Notes under the pieces: generated by a model
The model's database searches: none
Told to the model about the DNA's origin: nothing
Seen by the model: only the letters and a program-made list of their open reading frames with translations
Shown: one piece after another, positions 16,853 through 26,208 of the stretch
How the letters are laid out: the number at the start of each line of letters is the position of its first letter
How positions within the stretch are numbered: the stretch's first letter is position 1
NCBI GenBank assembly: GCA_030690515.1
Contig: JAUYGP010000403.1
Span: 1-32,599, forward strand
Direction: 5' to 3'
From: Giesbergeria sp.
Lineage (GTDB): Bacteria; Pseudomonadota; Gammaproteobacteria; Burkholderiales; Burkholderiaceae_C
Length of the DNA: 32,599 bases
Position numbers and translations under genes: made by a program

Positions 16853-17626
16853 ATGGACGTTCACTTCACCGCCAACATCCAGCACAAGGTGCTGCACCTG
16901 CGCTTTGGCCAAGCCGGGGTGCGCAACCTGATGGACGACCAATGGTTCGATACGCTCGAAGGCCATCTGGCTGAAGCCGACCTCAACCCCGAAGTGCGCG
17001 TGGTGCTGCTCAGTGCTGAGGGCGATGCATTTTGCTCGGGTGCCAACCTCAAGGGCATACAGCCGAGCTTGTTGACCGACGACTACGCGCAGTCGGCGCT
17101 GGCGCGTTTGCTGCGGCGCCTGACGACGTTTGAAAAACCATTGGTGGCTGCGGTGCACGGCTTGGCCATCGGTGGCGGCACCACCTTGCTGCTGCACTGT
17201 GATTTTGTCTACGCTGCCGAGGGCACGCGCTTTCAGATGCCGTTCACCAAGCTGGGCCTGGTGCCCGAGTTCGGCTCCAGCTACTTGATACCCTTGAACG
17301 CAGGCATGCGGCTGGCCAGCGAACTGGTGCTGCTGGGTGAACCTTTCGATGCCGCAACAGCGCTCAGAGCCGGTCTGGTGACCTCTGTGGAGCCCGTCGA
17401 CGGTTTGATGGAGCGTGCCCAGCGCACCGCCGACACGCTGGCGCAGATGGCCCCCGGCCCCCTGCGGCGTAGTAAAAACCTGCTGCGCCAGGGTCACCAG
17501 GCGGCACTGGAGGCTACGCTGGAGCGCGAAGGCCAGGCGCTGCAGGAGAGCCTGCGCTCCCCCGAGCTGGCCGAGGCGGTCTCGGCCTTTCTGGCCAAGC
17601 GCGCGCCCGATTTCTCCCGCTTCTGA
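16853..17626 (+). CDS. Enoyl-CoA hydratase/isomerase family protein
   Basis: DAFCSGANLKGIQ, EKPLVAAVHGLAIGGGTTLLLHCDFVYAAEGTRFQMPFTKLGLVPEFGSSYL; ATG 16853. Confidence 0.93.
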   Translation: MDVHFTANIQHKVLHLRFGQAGVRNLMDDQWFDTLEGHLAEADLNPEVRVVLLSAEGDAFCSGANLKGIQPSLLTDDYAQSALARLLRRLTTFEKPLVAAVHGLAIGGGTTLLLHCDFVYAAEGTRFQMPFTKLGLVPEFGSSYLIPLNAGMRLASELVLLGEPFDAATALRAGLVTSVEPVDGLMERAQRTADTLAQMAPGPLRRSKNLLRQGHQAALEATLEREGQALQESLRSPELAEAVSAFLAKRAPDFSRF

Positions 17627-17628
17627 AA

Positions 17629-18039
17629 TCAGCGCACGGGCAAGGGGCGTGGTCGACCTTCTGAGTCGATGGCCACGTAGGTCAACAGCGCTTCGGTCAC
17701 CTTGACATAGTTGCCCTGCTCGGAAAAGCGCTCGGCGTACACCTCTACACCCACCGTGATCGAGGTGCGGCCCACGCGCTTGACGCTGGAGAAGAACGAC
17801 AGGATGTCGCCCACGCGCACGGGGTGCTTGAAAACGAATTCGTTCACCGCCACGGTGGCCATGCGGCCCTGCACGTGGCGCGCGGGCAGCACTGAACCCG
17901 CCAAATCCACCTGGGCCATGACCCAGCCGCCGAAGATATCGCCGTTGCCATTGGTGTCGGCCGGCATGGGAATGACCTTGAGCACCAGCTCTTTGTCGGT
18001 GGGCAAGGTGGCGGAGGTGCGGCTGGGGGCTTCGGACAT
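17629..18039 (-). CDS. yciA: Acyl-CoA thioesterase, YciA-like
   Basis: PADTNGNGDIFGGWVMAQVDLAGSVLPARHVQGRMATVAVNEFVFKHPVRVGDILSFFSSVKRVGRTSITVGVEVYAER. Confidence 0.85.
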   Translation of the reverse strand: MSEAPSRTSATLPTDKELVLKVIPMPADTNGNGDIFGGWVMAQVDLAGSVLPARHVQGRMATVAVNEFVFKHPVRVGDILSFFSSVKRVGRTSITVGVEVYAERFSEQGNYVKVTEALLTYVAIDSEGRPRPLPVR

Positions 18040-18080
18040 GGGCACAATCTCGGTAGAAGTAACCAACGGAATTGTCCCTC

Positions 18081-19904
18081 ATGCGCCACCGCGGCGAATC
18101 GTCCCCCCCCCCAACCCCTGGCGCCACGGCGCGCACACGCTCTGACTGGGCCACGCTGGGTCGCCTGTTGCCCTATTTGTGGCAGTACAAGTGGCGTGTG
18201 CTGGCCGCACTCGCCTTTATGGTGGGAGCCAAGCTGGCCAATGTCGGCGTGCCACTGCTGCTCAAAAAGTTGGTCGATGCGATGGCGGTGCCGCCCGGCG
18301 CCGTGACCGCGCTGCTGGTGGTGCCCGTCGCGTTGCTCCTGGGCTACGGCGCCTTGCGCTGGACGACGTCGCTGTTCACCGAGCTGCGCGAACTGGTATT
18401 TGCCAAGGCCACGCAGGGCGCCGCGCGCAGCATCGCACTAAACACCTTCCGGCATTTGCATGCGCTCAGCCTGCGCTTTCACCTGGAGCGCCAGACGGGT
18501 GGCATGACGCGCGACATTGAGCGCGGCGTGCGCGGTATCGAGTCGCTGATCTCGTTCGCCCTGTTTAACATCGTTGCCACGCTGGTCGAGGTGGTGCTGG
18601 TGCTCTCCATCCTGGGTTCGCGCTTCGACATGTGGTTCGTCTGGATCACGCTCGGCGCGCTGGTGGTGTACATCACGTTCACGGTGGTCGTTACCGAGTG
18701 GCGCACCAAGTTCCGGCGTGAGGCCAACGCGCTGGATTCTGCAGCGCACACCAAAGCCGTCGATTCTTTGTTGAACTATGAAACCGTCAAATACTTCAAC
18801 AACGAAGAGTTTGAGGTACGCCGCTACGACGAAAGCCTGGAAGGCCTGCGCCGTGTGCGGCTCAAGAGCCAGAGCACGCTGTCCATGCTCAACAGCGGGC
18901 AGCAGGCCATCATTGCCACCGCACTGGTGGCCATGCTGTGGCGCGCCACACAGGGCGTGGCCGATGGCCGCATGACGCTGGGCGACCTGGTCATGGTCAA
19001 CGCCTTCATGATCCAGATCTACATCCCGCTGAACTTCTTTGGCGTGATCTACCGCGAGATCAAGCAGAACCTCACCGACCTGGACAAGATGTTTACGCTG
19101 ATGGACCGTGAGCGCGAGGTGGCCGATGCACCGGGCGCAGAGCCGCTCCACATCGCCGCTGGCACCAGCCCGGCGGTGCGTTTTGAAGACGTGCACTTTG
19201 CCTATGAACCTGACCGCCCCATTCTGCGCGGCGTGAGCTTTGAGATACCGGCAGGCAAAACGGTGGCTGTGGTGGGGCCGTCGGGTGCGGGCAAATCCAC
19301 GCTGGCGCGGCTGCTGTTTCGTTTCTACGACATTCAGCAAGGCCACATCAGCCTGGCCGGGCAGGACATGCGCGACGTCACGCAGGCCAGCGTGCGCCAA
19401 GCAATCGGCATCGTGCCGCAGGACACCGTGCTGTTCAACGACACCGTGGCCTACAACATCGCTTATGGGCGCCCCGGCGCCACCCAGCAGGAAGTCGAGC
19501 AGGCCGCGCGCGCTGCGCACATCCACAACTTCATAGCGTCCACGCCCAAGGGTTACGACACCATGGTGGGCGAGCGTGGCCTTAAGCTCTCGGGCGGAGA
19601 GAAGCAGCGCGTGGCCATCGCCCGCACCTTGCTCAAGAACCCGCCCATCCTGGTGTTCGACGAGGCCACCTCCGCCCTCGATTCAGCCAACGAGCGCGCC
19701 ATTCAGGCCGAACTGCGCGGCGTGGCCCGCGGCAAGACCACGTTGGTGATTGCGCACCGCCTCTCCACCGTGGTGGACGCGCACGAAATTCTGGTCATGG
19801 AAGCCGGCCAGATCATCGAGCGCGGCACGCACGCGCAGTTGCAGGCTGCAGACGGGCGTTATGCGCGCATGTGGGCGATGCAGCAGTCTGGCGATGCGGT
19901 TTGA
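18081..19904 (+). CDS. ABC transporter, Atm1/HMT1-type fused permease-ATPase
   Basis: GPSGAGKSTLARLLFRFYD Walker A, LSGGEKQRVAIARTLLKNPPILVFDEATSALDSANE signature and Walker B; TVKYFNNEEFEVRRYDESL typical of Atm1-type exporters. Confidence 0.92.
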   Translation: MRHRGESSPPPTPGATARTRSDWATLGRLLPYLWQYKWRVLAALAFMVGAKLANVGVPLLLKKLVDAMAVPPGAVTALLVVPVALLLGYGALRWTTSLFTELRELVFAKATQGAARSIALNTFRHLHALSLRFHLERQTGGMTRDIERGVRGIESLISFALFNIVATLVEVVLVLSILGSRFDMWFVWITLGALVVYITFTVVVTEWRTKFRREANALDSAAHTKAVDSLLNYETVKYFNNEEFEVRRYDESLEGLRRVRLKSQSTLSMLNSGQQAIIATALVAMLWRATQGVADGRMTLGDLVMVNAFMIQIYIPLNFFGVIYREIKQNLTDLDKMFTLMDREREVADAPGAEPLHIAAGTSPAVRFEDVHFAYEPDRPILRGVSFEIPAGKTVAVVGPSGAGKSTLARLLFRFYDIQQGHISLAGQDMRDVTQASVRQAIGIVPQDTVLFNDTVAYNIAYGRPGATQQEVEQAARAAHIHNFIASTPKGYDTMVGERGLKLSGGEKQRVAIARTLLKNPPILVFDEATSALDSANERAIQAELRGVARGKTTLVIAHRLSTVVDAHEILVMEAGQIIERGTHAQLQAADGRYARMWAMQQSGDAV

Positions 19905-19905
19905 G

Positions 19906-19962
19906 TGTTTTTTGGCTCTGGCGCTTTCTGGGCAAGCGCAAGCAGCTATCAAATACGGAGTG
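19906..19962 (+). repeat. Copy D of dispersed repeat, intergenic
   Basis: ttttttggctctggcgctttctgggcaagcgcaagcagctatcaaatacgg. Confidence 0.7.
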
Positions 19963-19964
19963 AA

Positions 19965-19990
19965 ACAAAAAACCCCGCGACAGCGGGGTT
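19965..19990 (-). terminator. Rho-independent terminator for the TRAP operon (minus strand)
   Basis: On the minus strand: AACCCCGC-TGTC-GCGGGGTT followed by TTTTGTTTC; 8-bp perfect stem 26 nt past the dctP stop. Confidence 0.85.
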
Positions 19991-20015
19991 GATGGATTGC
20001 GCCGCAGGGTACTTG

Positions 20016-21050
20016 TTACTTGCGCGCAGCAATCGCTTTCTCGGCCATGTTCACCAGGTCGGTGCCCACCTGACTCTTCCACTTGTCGTACACCGGGCGG
20101 GTGGCCTTGACGAAGGCCTCGCGCTCGGCAGGCGTGAGCTGGGTGACCGTCACGCCCAGACCTTCAATCTGCTTGAGCAAGGGCTTGTCGGCCTCGATCA
20201 CGCCCTTGCGGGCAATGGCGATTTCTTCCTTGCCGGCTTCAATGGCAGCCTGGCGCACGATTTCGCGGTCGGCAGGGGTCCAGGAGTTCCAGATGTCCTT
20301 GTTCACCACGTAGATCAGTGGATCGGCAATGTAGCCCCACAGCGTGAGGTACTTTTGCGCCACGCTGTGCAGCTTGGCGGCGGTGAAGATGGCCAGGGGG
20401 TTCTCCTGGCCGTCCACGGCGCCGCTGGCCATGGCGGGTTGGGCGTCGGCCCAGCTCATCTGCGTGGGGTTGGCACCCAGGGCACTGAAGGTGTCGAGGA
20501 ACAGTGGTGAGCCAACCACGCGAATCTTCATGCCCTTGAGGTCCGCCGGGGTCTTGATGGGGCGCTTGGAGTTGGAGATCTCGCGGTAGCCGTTCTCGCC
20601 CCAGGCGAGCGGCATCACCCCGGCCTTGTCCAGCGTCTTGAACAGGCTTTTGCCCACATCGCCCTGCGTGAGCGCATCGATAGCGGCGTAGTCGGGCATT
20701 AGGAAGGGCAGCGAGAACAGGTTGAGCTGCTTGACCTGGGGCGACCAGTTGATGGTCGAGCCCACGGCCATGTCGATCACACCCTGGCGCAGGGCTGAAA
20801 ACTCGCGCGTCTGGTCGCCCTGGATCAGCGAAACACCGGGGTAGAGCTTGATGTTGATGCGGCCGTTGGTGCGCTCACGCACTTTGTTAGCCCACAACTC
20901 GCCGCCTTTGCCCCACGGAAAGGCTGTGCCCAGCACCAGCGACATGCGGTATTCGCTCTTGTAGGCGGTTTGCGCCAAGGCAGCGGGGCTGCTGAAAGCC
21001 AGTGCGGCGGCAGTGGCCACGGCCGAGGTAAGGAAAGCGCGCAGTTTCAT
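20016..21050 (-). CDS. dctP: TRAP transporter substrate-binding protein, DctP family
   Basis: Signal peptide MKLRAFLTSAVATAAALAFSSPAALAQ; FPWGKGGELWANKVRERTNGRINIKLYPG, KGMKIRVVGSPLFLDTFSALGANPTQMSWADAQPAMASGAVDGQENPL. Confidence 0.92.
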   Translation of the reverse strand: MKLRAFLTSAVATAAALAFSSPAALAQTAYKSEYRMSLVLGTAFPWGKGGELWANKVRERTNGRINIKLYPGVSLIQGDQTREFSALRQGVIDMAVGSTINWSPQVKQLNLFSLPFLMPDYAAIDALTQGDVGKSLFKTLDKAGVMPLAWGENGYREISNSKRPIKTPADLKGMKIRVVGSPLFLDTFSALGANPTQMSWADAQPAMASGAVDGQENPLAIFTAAKLHSVAQKYLTLWGYIADPLIYVVNKDIWNSWTPADREIVRQAAIEAGKEEIAIARKGVIEADKPLLKQIEGLGVTVTQLTPAEREAFVKATRPVYDKWKSQVGTDLVNMAEKAIAARK

Positions 21051-21073
21051 GGTTTTAGTCTCCTTGTGAAAAA

Positions 21074-22372
21074 TCAGTAGCCCAGATAGCCTGGCAGCCA
21101 CAGGGCGAGCTGCGGCCAGAGAATCACGCCCAGCATGGCGATGCACATTGCGCCCACCAGCCAGAGCACCCAGCGCGTCGTGTCTTCCATGCGCACGCCC
21201 GCAATGCGGCTGGAGACCATCAGGTTCACTGCCATGGGCGGCGTGAACTGGCCAATCGCAACGTTCAGCGTGAGGATGACGCCAAACCACACCGGGTCCC
21301 ACTGGTAGTGGCGCAGGATGGGCATCATCAGCGGCACGAAGATCAGGAAGATGGAGATGCCGTCAAGGAACATGCCCAGCACGATCAGCATCAGGATGAG
21401 CAGTGCCAGCACGGTGCCTTCGCCCAGGCCAGAGTGCACGATGGCATCGGTGATGGGGTCGATCACGCCCAATGTCGAAAGCGAAAACGCAAAGATGGCT
21501 GCGAGCGATACCACCAGCAGGATCACGGCAGAAAGCTCGCCCGATTCGCGCAAAATCTCGAACAGGTCGCGCACGCGGATGGTGCGGTGAATGACCATAC
21601 CGACGAACAAGCCGTAAAACACCGCCACCACTGCGGCTTCGGTCGGGGTGAACCAGCCCGCACGCATGCCGCCCAGGATCACCACCGGCGCCGCCAGACC
21701 CCACGCGGCGTCGCGCAGGCTGCGCCAAAAGGGTGGGCGCGGTAGGGCCGCTTCAAGCTGCCCCATGCGGTGGCGCCGCGCGAGCCACACCGTGGGAATC
21801 GCTAGCGCCAAGCCCGCCAGCATGCCCGGCACCATGCCGGCAGCAAACAGCGCCGGGACCGAGGCCCCCGGTACGAGTACCGAATAGACGATGAAGGCGA
21901 CCGATGGGGGAATCAGGATGTCGGTAGACGCGGCCGCGGCCACCACGCTGGCCGAGTACGCTGGGGGGTAGCCTGCGCGTTGCATGGCCAGCAGCATCAC
22001 GCCGCCAATGGCCGCCGCCGTCGCCGGGCCAGAGCCCGAAATTCCTCCCATGAACATGGCCACACCAATGGCGACCAGCGGCAGCATGCCGGGGCCGCGG
22101 CCCACCAAAGCCACCGCCAGGTTCACCAATCGCAGCGCCACGCCCGAGCGGTCGAAGATCGAGCCCACGAGTACGAACATCGGAATGGCCAGCAAAGGGT
22201 ATTTGCCCAGACCGGCGTAAAAGTTTTGTGGCACGGCCAGTAAACCAAACCACTGTGAATCGGCGTTGGCCACCGCAATGGCAGCGGTGCCCGCCAGACC
22301 CAGTGCGGCGCCGATCGGCACGCCCGCCAGCATCAGCACGGCAAAGGCCACGAACAGCAAGGTCGCCGTCAT
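21074..22372 (-). CDS. dctM: TRAP transporter large permease, DctM
   Basis: Multi-spanning; GGISGSGPATAAAIGGVMLLAMQRAGYPPAYSASVVAAAASTDILIPPSVAFIVY. Confidence 0.93.
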   Translation of the reverse strand: MTATLLFVAFAVLMLAGVPIGAALGLAGTAAIAVANADSQWFGLLAVPQNFYAGLGKYPLLAIPMFVLVGSIFDRSGVALRLVNLAVALVGRGPGMLPLVAIGVAMFMGGISGSGPATAAAIGGVMLLAMQRAGYPPAYSASVVAAAASTDILIPPSVAFIVYSVLVPGASVPALFAAGMVPGMLAGLALAIPTVWLARRHRMGQLEAALPRPPFWRSLRDAAWGLAAPVVILGGMRAGWFTPTEAAVVAVFYGLFVGMVIHRTIRVRDLFEILRESGELSAVILLVVSLAAIFAFSLSTLGVIDPITDAIVHSGLGEGTVLALLILMLIVLGMFLDGISIFLIFVPLMMPILRHYQWDPVWFGVILTLNVAIGQFTPPMAVNLMVSSRIAGVRMEDTTRWVLWLVGAMCIAMLGVILWPQLALWLPGYLGY

Positions 22373-22914
22373 GCCCCGGGTTCCTGGTGGGTTTTGCGCC
22401 CGCTGCGCACGTAGTGGCCCAGCGCCCGCACAGCGATGAGCGCGGAGAGCACCGGCAACCAGACGGAATACCACCACTGCGGTACGCCAATGCCGGGTGA
22501 GGTCTCTTCAAAACGATAGTCGTCCCACACCAGGCGCACACTGAGCACGGCCATGATGGCAAACAGCAGCGCCACCATCAGGGCCCCCAGCTGGGCCAGC
22601 CGCTGGCGGCGCTTCAATGAGCCGCTCTCGGCAAAGTACTCAATGCGGATATGGCGGTCGCGCGCCACGGCGGCCGAGCCACCCACCATGGCCAGCACGA
22701 TCATCAGAAAGACCGAGATTTCCTCGGTCCAGGCAAAGGACGAATTGGTGAAATAGCGCACCAGCACGTTGGCAAAAGTGATGAGAGCCAGGGCGCCCAT
22801 CACGATCACGGTGAGCCAGTCTTCCAGGCCCAGCAGGCGGGCTTGGACGGGGGCCACGGAAGGGCTCGAAGGCGTCGCCGGGCTCTTGGGCGCGGCTGGG
22901 GGAGGGGTAGACAT
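22369..22914 (-). CDS. dctQ: TRAP transporter small permease, DctQ
   Basis: Four hydrophobic segments, RYFTNSSFAWTEEISVFLMIVLAMVGGSAAVARDRHIRIEYF; 4-nt overlap with dctM. Confidence 0.9.
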   Translation of the reverse strand: MSTPPPAAPKSPATPSSPSVAPVQARLLGLEDWLTVIVMGALALITFANVLVRYFTNSSFAWTEEISVFLMIVLAMVGGSAAVARDRHIRIEYFAESGSLKRRQRLAQLGALMVALLFAIMAVLSVRLVWDDYRFEETSPGIGVPQWWYSVWLPVLSALIAVRALGHYVRSGRKTHQEPGA

Positions 22915-23077
22915 GGATGCAGGTTGCGTGGCAGGTTCTGTGGCACGGCGGGCAAGGCCGCACGCCTGCGCAAGGCAGGCATATCGTTACATTATGCGGT
23001 GAATTGCTATGTAGGCGCAGTATCAAGGCGTGCACAAACCGCCTGCGCAGGCGCCTGCGCGCGCAGATAATGCGCCG

Positions 23078-24028
23078 ATGGAAACCAAGTGGCTTGAAGA
23101 TTTTGTCAGCCTGGCCGAGACGCGCAGTTTCAGCCGGTCAGCGCAACTGCGCCATGTGACGCAACCGGCGTTCTCGCGCCGCATCCAGGCGCTGGAAGCC
23201 TGGGCCGGCACCGATCTGGTGGACCGCAGTTCGTACCCCACGCGCCTGACTCCGGCGGGCAGGACGCTGTACGACCAGTCGCTGGAGGTGTTGCAGGCCC
23301 TGCAGAATACCCGCGCCATGCTGCGTGCGCACAGCACGTCCAGCCAGGACATGATCGAATTTGCCGTGCCGCACACGCTGGCGTTCACCTTCTTTCCGGC
23401 CTGGGTGACCCGCCTGCGCAGCCAGTTTGGCCCATTCAAGAGTCGGCTCATCGCGCTCAACGTGCACGATGCTGTCATGCGTCTGGTGGAAGGCAGCTGC
23501 GACCTGCTGATCACCTACCACCATGACTCGCAGCCCTTCCAGCTCGATGCAGATCGATATGAGATGGTCAGCCTCGGCAAGGAGGTGCTCTCGCCCTACA
23601 GCAAGCCCGACGCTGAAGGGCAGCCGCTGTACCGTCTGCCTGGCAAGCCGGGCCAGCCCCTGCCTTACCTGGGGTATGCGCCGGGGGCCTACCTTGGGCG
23701 CGTGACGGAACTCATCCTCAAGCAATCGGCCACGGCCATACACCTCGACCGGGTGTACGAAACCGACATGGCCGAAGGCCTCAAGGCCATGGCGCTGGAG
23801 GGGCAGGGTGTGGCGTTTCTGCCCCATAGCGCCGTGAAGAAGGACTTGCGCGCACGTCGGCTCGTGGGCGCTGCTCCCACGGGGAGCCAGGACTTGCAGA
23901 TGGTCATGGATGTGCGTGCCTACCGCGAAAAACCCAGTGCCAGGGAGCAGCCCAAGGGGACGGCTCAGGCCCTTTGGTCGTATTTGCAGGCCCAGGCCCA
24001 CGAGAGCCCAAGCGTGATGCTGGTATAA
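23078..24028 (+). CDS. LysR-family transcriptional regulator
   Basis: METKWLEDFVSLAETRSFSRSAQLRHVTQPAFSRRIQALEAWAGTDLVDRSSYPTRLTPAG HTH; divergent from the TRAP operon. Confidence 0.93.
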   Translation: METKWLEDFVSLAETRSFSRSAQLRHVTQPAFSRRIQALEAWAGTDLVDRSSYPTRLTPAGRTLYDQSLEVLQALQNTRAMLRAHSTSSQDMIEFAVPHTLAFTFFPAWVTRLRSQFGPFKSRLIALNVHDAVMRLVEGSCDLLITYHHDSQPFQLDADRYEMVSLGKEVLSPYSKPDAEGQPLYRLPGKPGQPLPYLGYAPGAYLGRVTELILKQSATAIHLDRVYETDMAEGLKAMALEGQGVAFLPHSAVKKDLRARRLVGAAPTGSQDLQMVMDVRAYREKPSAREQPKGTAQALWSYLQAQAHESPSVMLV

Positions 24029-24200
24029 ATTTTTTGCATAGTTGTCCGCGTATTCGGCATTTGAATTCGGCGGTTGCGGGAATTAGCATTCGCCGCCAGG
24101 TTGCTTTTTTCAGAACATGGCGCGGGTATTCGCGGTGTGCGGAACGACCAAAGAATAGTAAAACAAGCAGCCTTCTCCCGTGGGTTTACCGAGATACAGC

Positions 24201-25091
24201 ATGAAAACACTTTTGGGATTTGCATGGAGTCTTGCGCTGGTGTGCTCTGCAGCGTCGGCTGCGGCCGATTCCGTGCTCGAGCGCATCTCTGCGGGCGGCA
24301 AACTGGTGATTGCGCATCGTGAATCCTCGGTTCCTTTTTCGTACGTGGATGCCAAAACCGGCAAGCCCGTCGGATATGCCGTCGATCTGTGTCTGCGCAT
24401 GGCCGAGGTGGTGCGCAAGAAAACAGGTATGAAGGAAATGCAGGTAGAGTTTCTTCAGGTCACGCCCGCCAACCGTATCAGCATGATCGAACAGGGCAAG
24501 GCCGACCTGGAATGTGGCTCTACCACCAACAATGCAGAGCGGCGGCAGAAAGTGGCTTTCACGGTTCCGCACTTCATTACCGGTGCTCGCCTGCTGGTCA
24601 AGGCCTCCAGCCCGATCAATCGTGTCGAAGATCTCATGGGCAAAAGACTGGTCTCGACCAAAGGCACGACCCCCCTGAAAGCGGCGGAGCAGGCCAACCG
24701 CGAGCGGTTGATGGGTATCACCATCTCCGAGGCGCCTGACCATGCGCGCGCACTGGAGATGGTGGAAAAAGGTGAGGCCGATGCCTTCGTGATGGATGAC
24801 GTGCTGCTTTACGGCCTGGCAGCCAACCGCCCCGACCCGAAAGCGCTTAAGGTCGTGGGACGCTTCATGACCACCGAGCCCCTGGCCATCATGCTGCCCA
24901 AGGGTGACCCTGATTTCAAGAAACTGGTGGACGATGAAATGCGCCGTCTGATCACCAGCCGCGAGATCCACGCCATCTACGAAAAATGGTTTACGCAACC
25001 CATACCGCCCAGCAACACGACGCTGAACCTTCCAGTCAGCTACCTGTTGCGCGATTTCTGGAAATACCCCACCGACCAGGTTCCGTTTTAG
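24201..25091 (+). CDS. Amino-acid ABC transporter substrate-binding protein (GltI-like, first of tandem pair)
   Basis: Signal peptide MKTLLGFAWSLALVCSAASAAADS; DLECGSTTNNAERRQKVAFTVPHFITGARLLVKASSPI; IYEKWFTQPIPP. Confidence 0.9.
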   Translation: MKTLLGFAWSLALVCSAASAAADSVLERISAGGKLVIAHRESSVPFSYVDAKTGKPVGYAVDLCLRMAEVVRKKTGMKEMQVEFLQVTPANRISMIEQGKADLECGSTTNNAERRQKVAFTVPHFITGARLLVKASSPINRVEDLMGKRLVSTKGTTPLKAAEQANRERLMGITISEAPDHARALEMVEKGEADAFVMDDVLLYGLAANRPDPKALKVVGRFMTTEPLAIMLPKGDPDFKKLVDDEMRRLITSREIHAIYEKWFTQPIPPSNTTLNLPVSYLLRDFWKYPTDQVPF

Positions 25092-25221
25092 CAATGGGCA
25101 ACGCCCCGGGGACGTTGCCCTCAATACCGTTCCAGTGATTTTTTGCCCATGTCCTACCGTGTGGGCTGCGAATCTCTAGAATCCACTCTTTCCCCCCGTT
25201 TACCCACAAGGAGACAAAAGT

Positions 25222-26121
25222 ATGAAAAAACATTTGCTGGCTGCTGCCATTACCGTTCTGGCTGCAAGCAGTGCCTTTGCACAGGCCAACGACACCCTGG
25301 CCAAGATCAAGTCCGCCGGTAGCATTACGCTGGGCGTGCGCGAGTCCTCTGGCCTGTCCTACACGCTGGGCAATGGCAAGTACGTGGGCTTCCACACCGA
25401 GATGGCCGAGCACATCATTGCCGACCTGCAAAAGCAGATGGGTCTGGCCAAGCTGGAAACTAAGTACCAGCCTGTGACCTCGCAGAACCGTATCCCGCTG
25501 GTGACCAACGGCACGGTGGACCTGGAGTGCGGCTCCACCACCAACAACGCCACCCGCCAGAAGGACGTGGCCTTTGCTGTGACCACCTATGTGGAAGAAG
25601 TGCGCATGGCGGTCAAGGCCAGCTCGGGTATCGCCTCGATCAAGGACCTGAACGGCAAGACCGTGGCCACCACGACCGGCACCACGTCGGTGCAGACCCT
25701 GCGCAAGAACGAGCGCGCTGGTGGCCTGGACTTCAAGGAAGTCTATGGCAAGGATCACGCCGACAGCTTCCTGATGGTGGAAACCGGCCGCGCCGATGCG
25801 TTTGTGATGGACGGCTCCATTCTGGCGGCCAACATCTCCAAGTCCAAGAACCCAGCCGACTTCAAGGTCGTGGGTGAAGTGCTGTCGGTCGAACCCATCG
25901 CCTGCATGCTGCGCAAGGATGACCCCGCCTTCAAGAAGGCGGTGGATGATTCCATCAAGCGCCAGATCGCCGATGGTTCGCTGGCCAAGCTGTATGACAA
26001 GTGGTTCATGCAGCCCGTGCCACCGACCAACACCAAGATCGGTCTGCCGATGTCTGAAGCCACCAAGAACGCTTGGGCAAACCCGAACGACAAGCCCATG
26101 GAAGACTACGCCAAGAAGTAA
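25222..26121 (+). CDS. gltI: Glutamate/aspartate ABC transporter substrate-binding protein
   Basis: GSITLGVRESSGLSYTLGNGKYVGFHTEMAEHI, VDLECGSTTNNATRQKDVAFAVTTYVEEVRMAVKASSGI; next to gltJKL. Confidence 0.92.
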   Translation: MKKHLLAAAITVLAASSAFAQANDTLAKIKSAGSITLGVRESSGLSYTLGNGKYVGFHTEMAEHIIADLQKQMGLAKLETKYQPVTSQNRIPLVTNGTVDLECGSTTNNATRQKDVAFAVTTYVEEVRMAVKASSGIASIKDLNGKTVATTTGTTSVQTLRKNERAGGLDFKEVYGKDHADSFLMVETGRADAFVMDGSILAANISKSKNPADFKVVGEVLSVEPIACMLRKDDPAFKKAVDDSIKRQIADGSLAKLYDKWFMQPVPPTNTKIGLPMSEATKNAWANPNDKPMEDYAKK

Positions 26122-26136
26122 TCGGCGCGCTGTAAC

Positions 26137-26172
26137 GCCCCTTCGAACCATACGTTCGGGGGGGCTTTTTTT
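26137..26172 (+). terminator. Rho-independent terminator/attenuator-like hairpin between gltI and gltJ
   Basis: GCCCCTTCGAAC-CATAC-GTTCGGGGGGGC (12-bp stem with two G-U pairs) followed by TTTTTTT. Confidence 0.8.
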
Positions 26173-26208
26173 GTTGCGCGGCACAGGCTGTCACATGAAA
26201 GGAATCCT

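Noticed and set aside
16376-18154. 592-aa minus-strand ORF
   Set aside because: Runs antisense to the TetR and enoyl-CoA hydratase genes and overlaps yciA out of frame; no domain.
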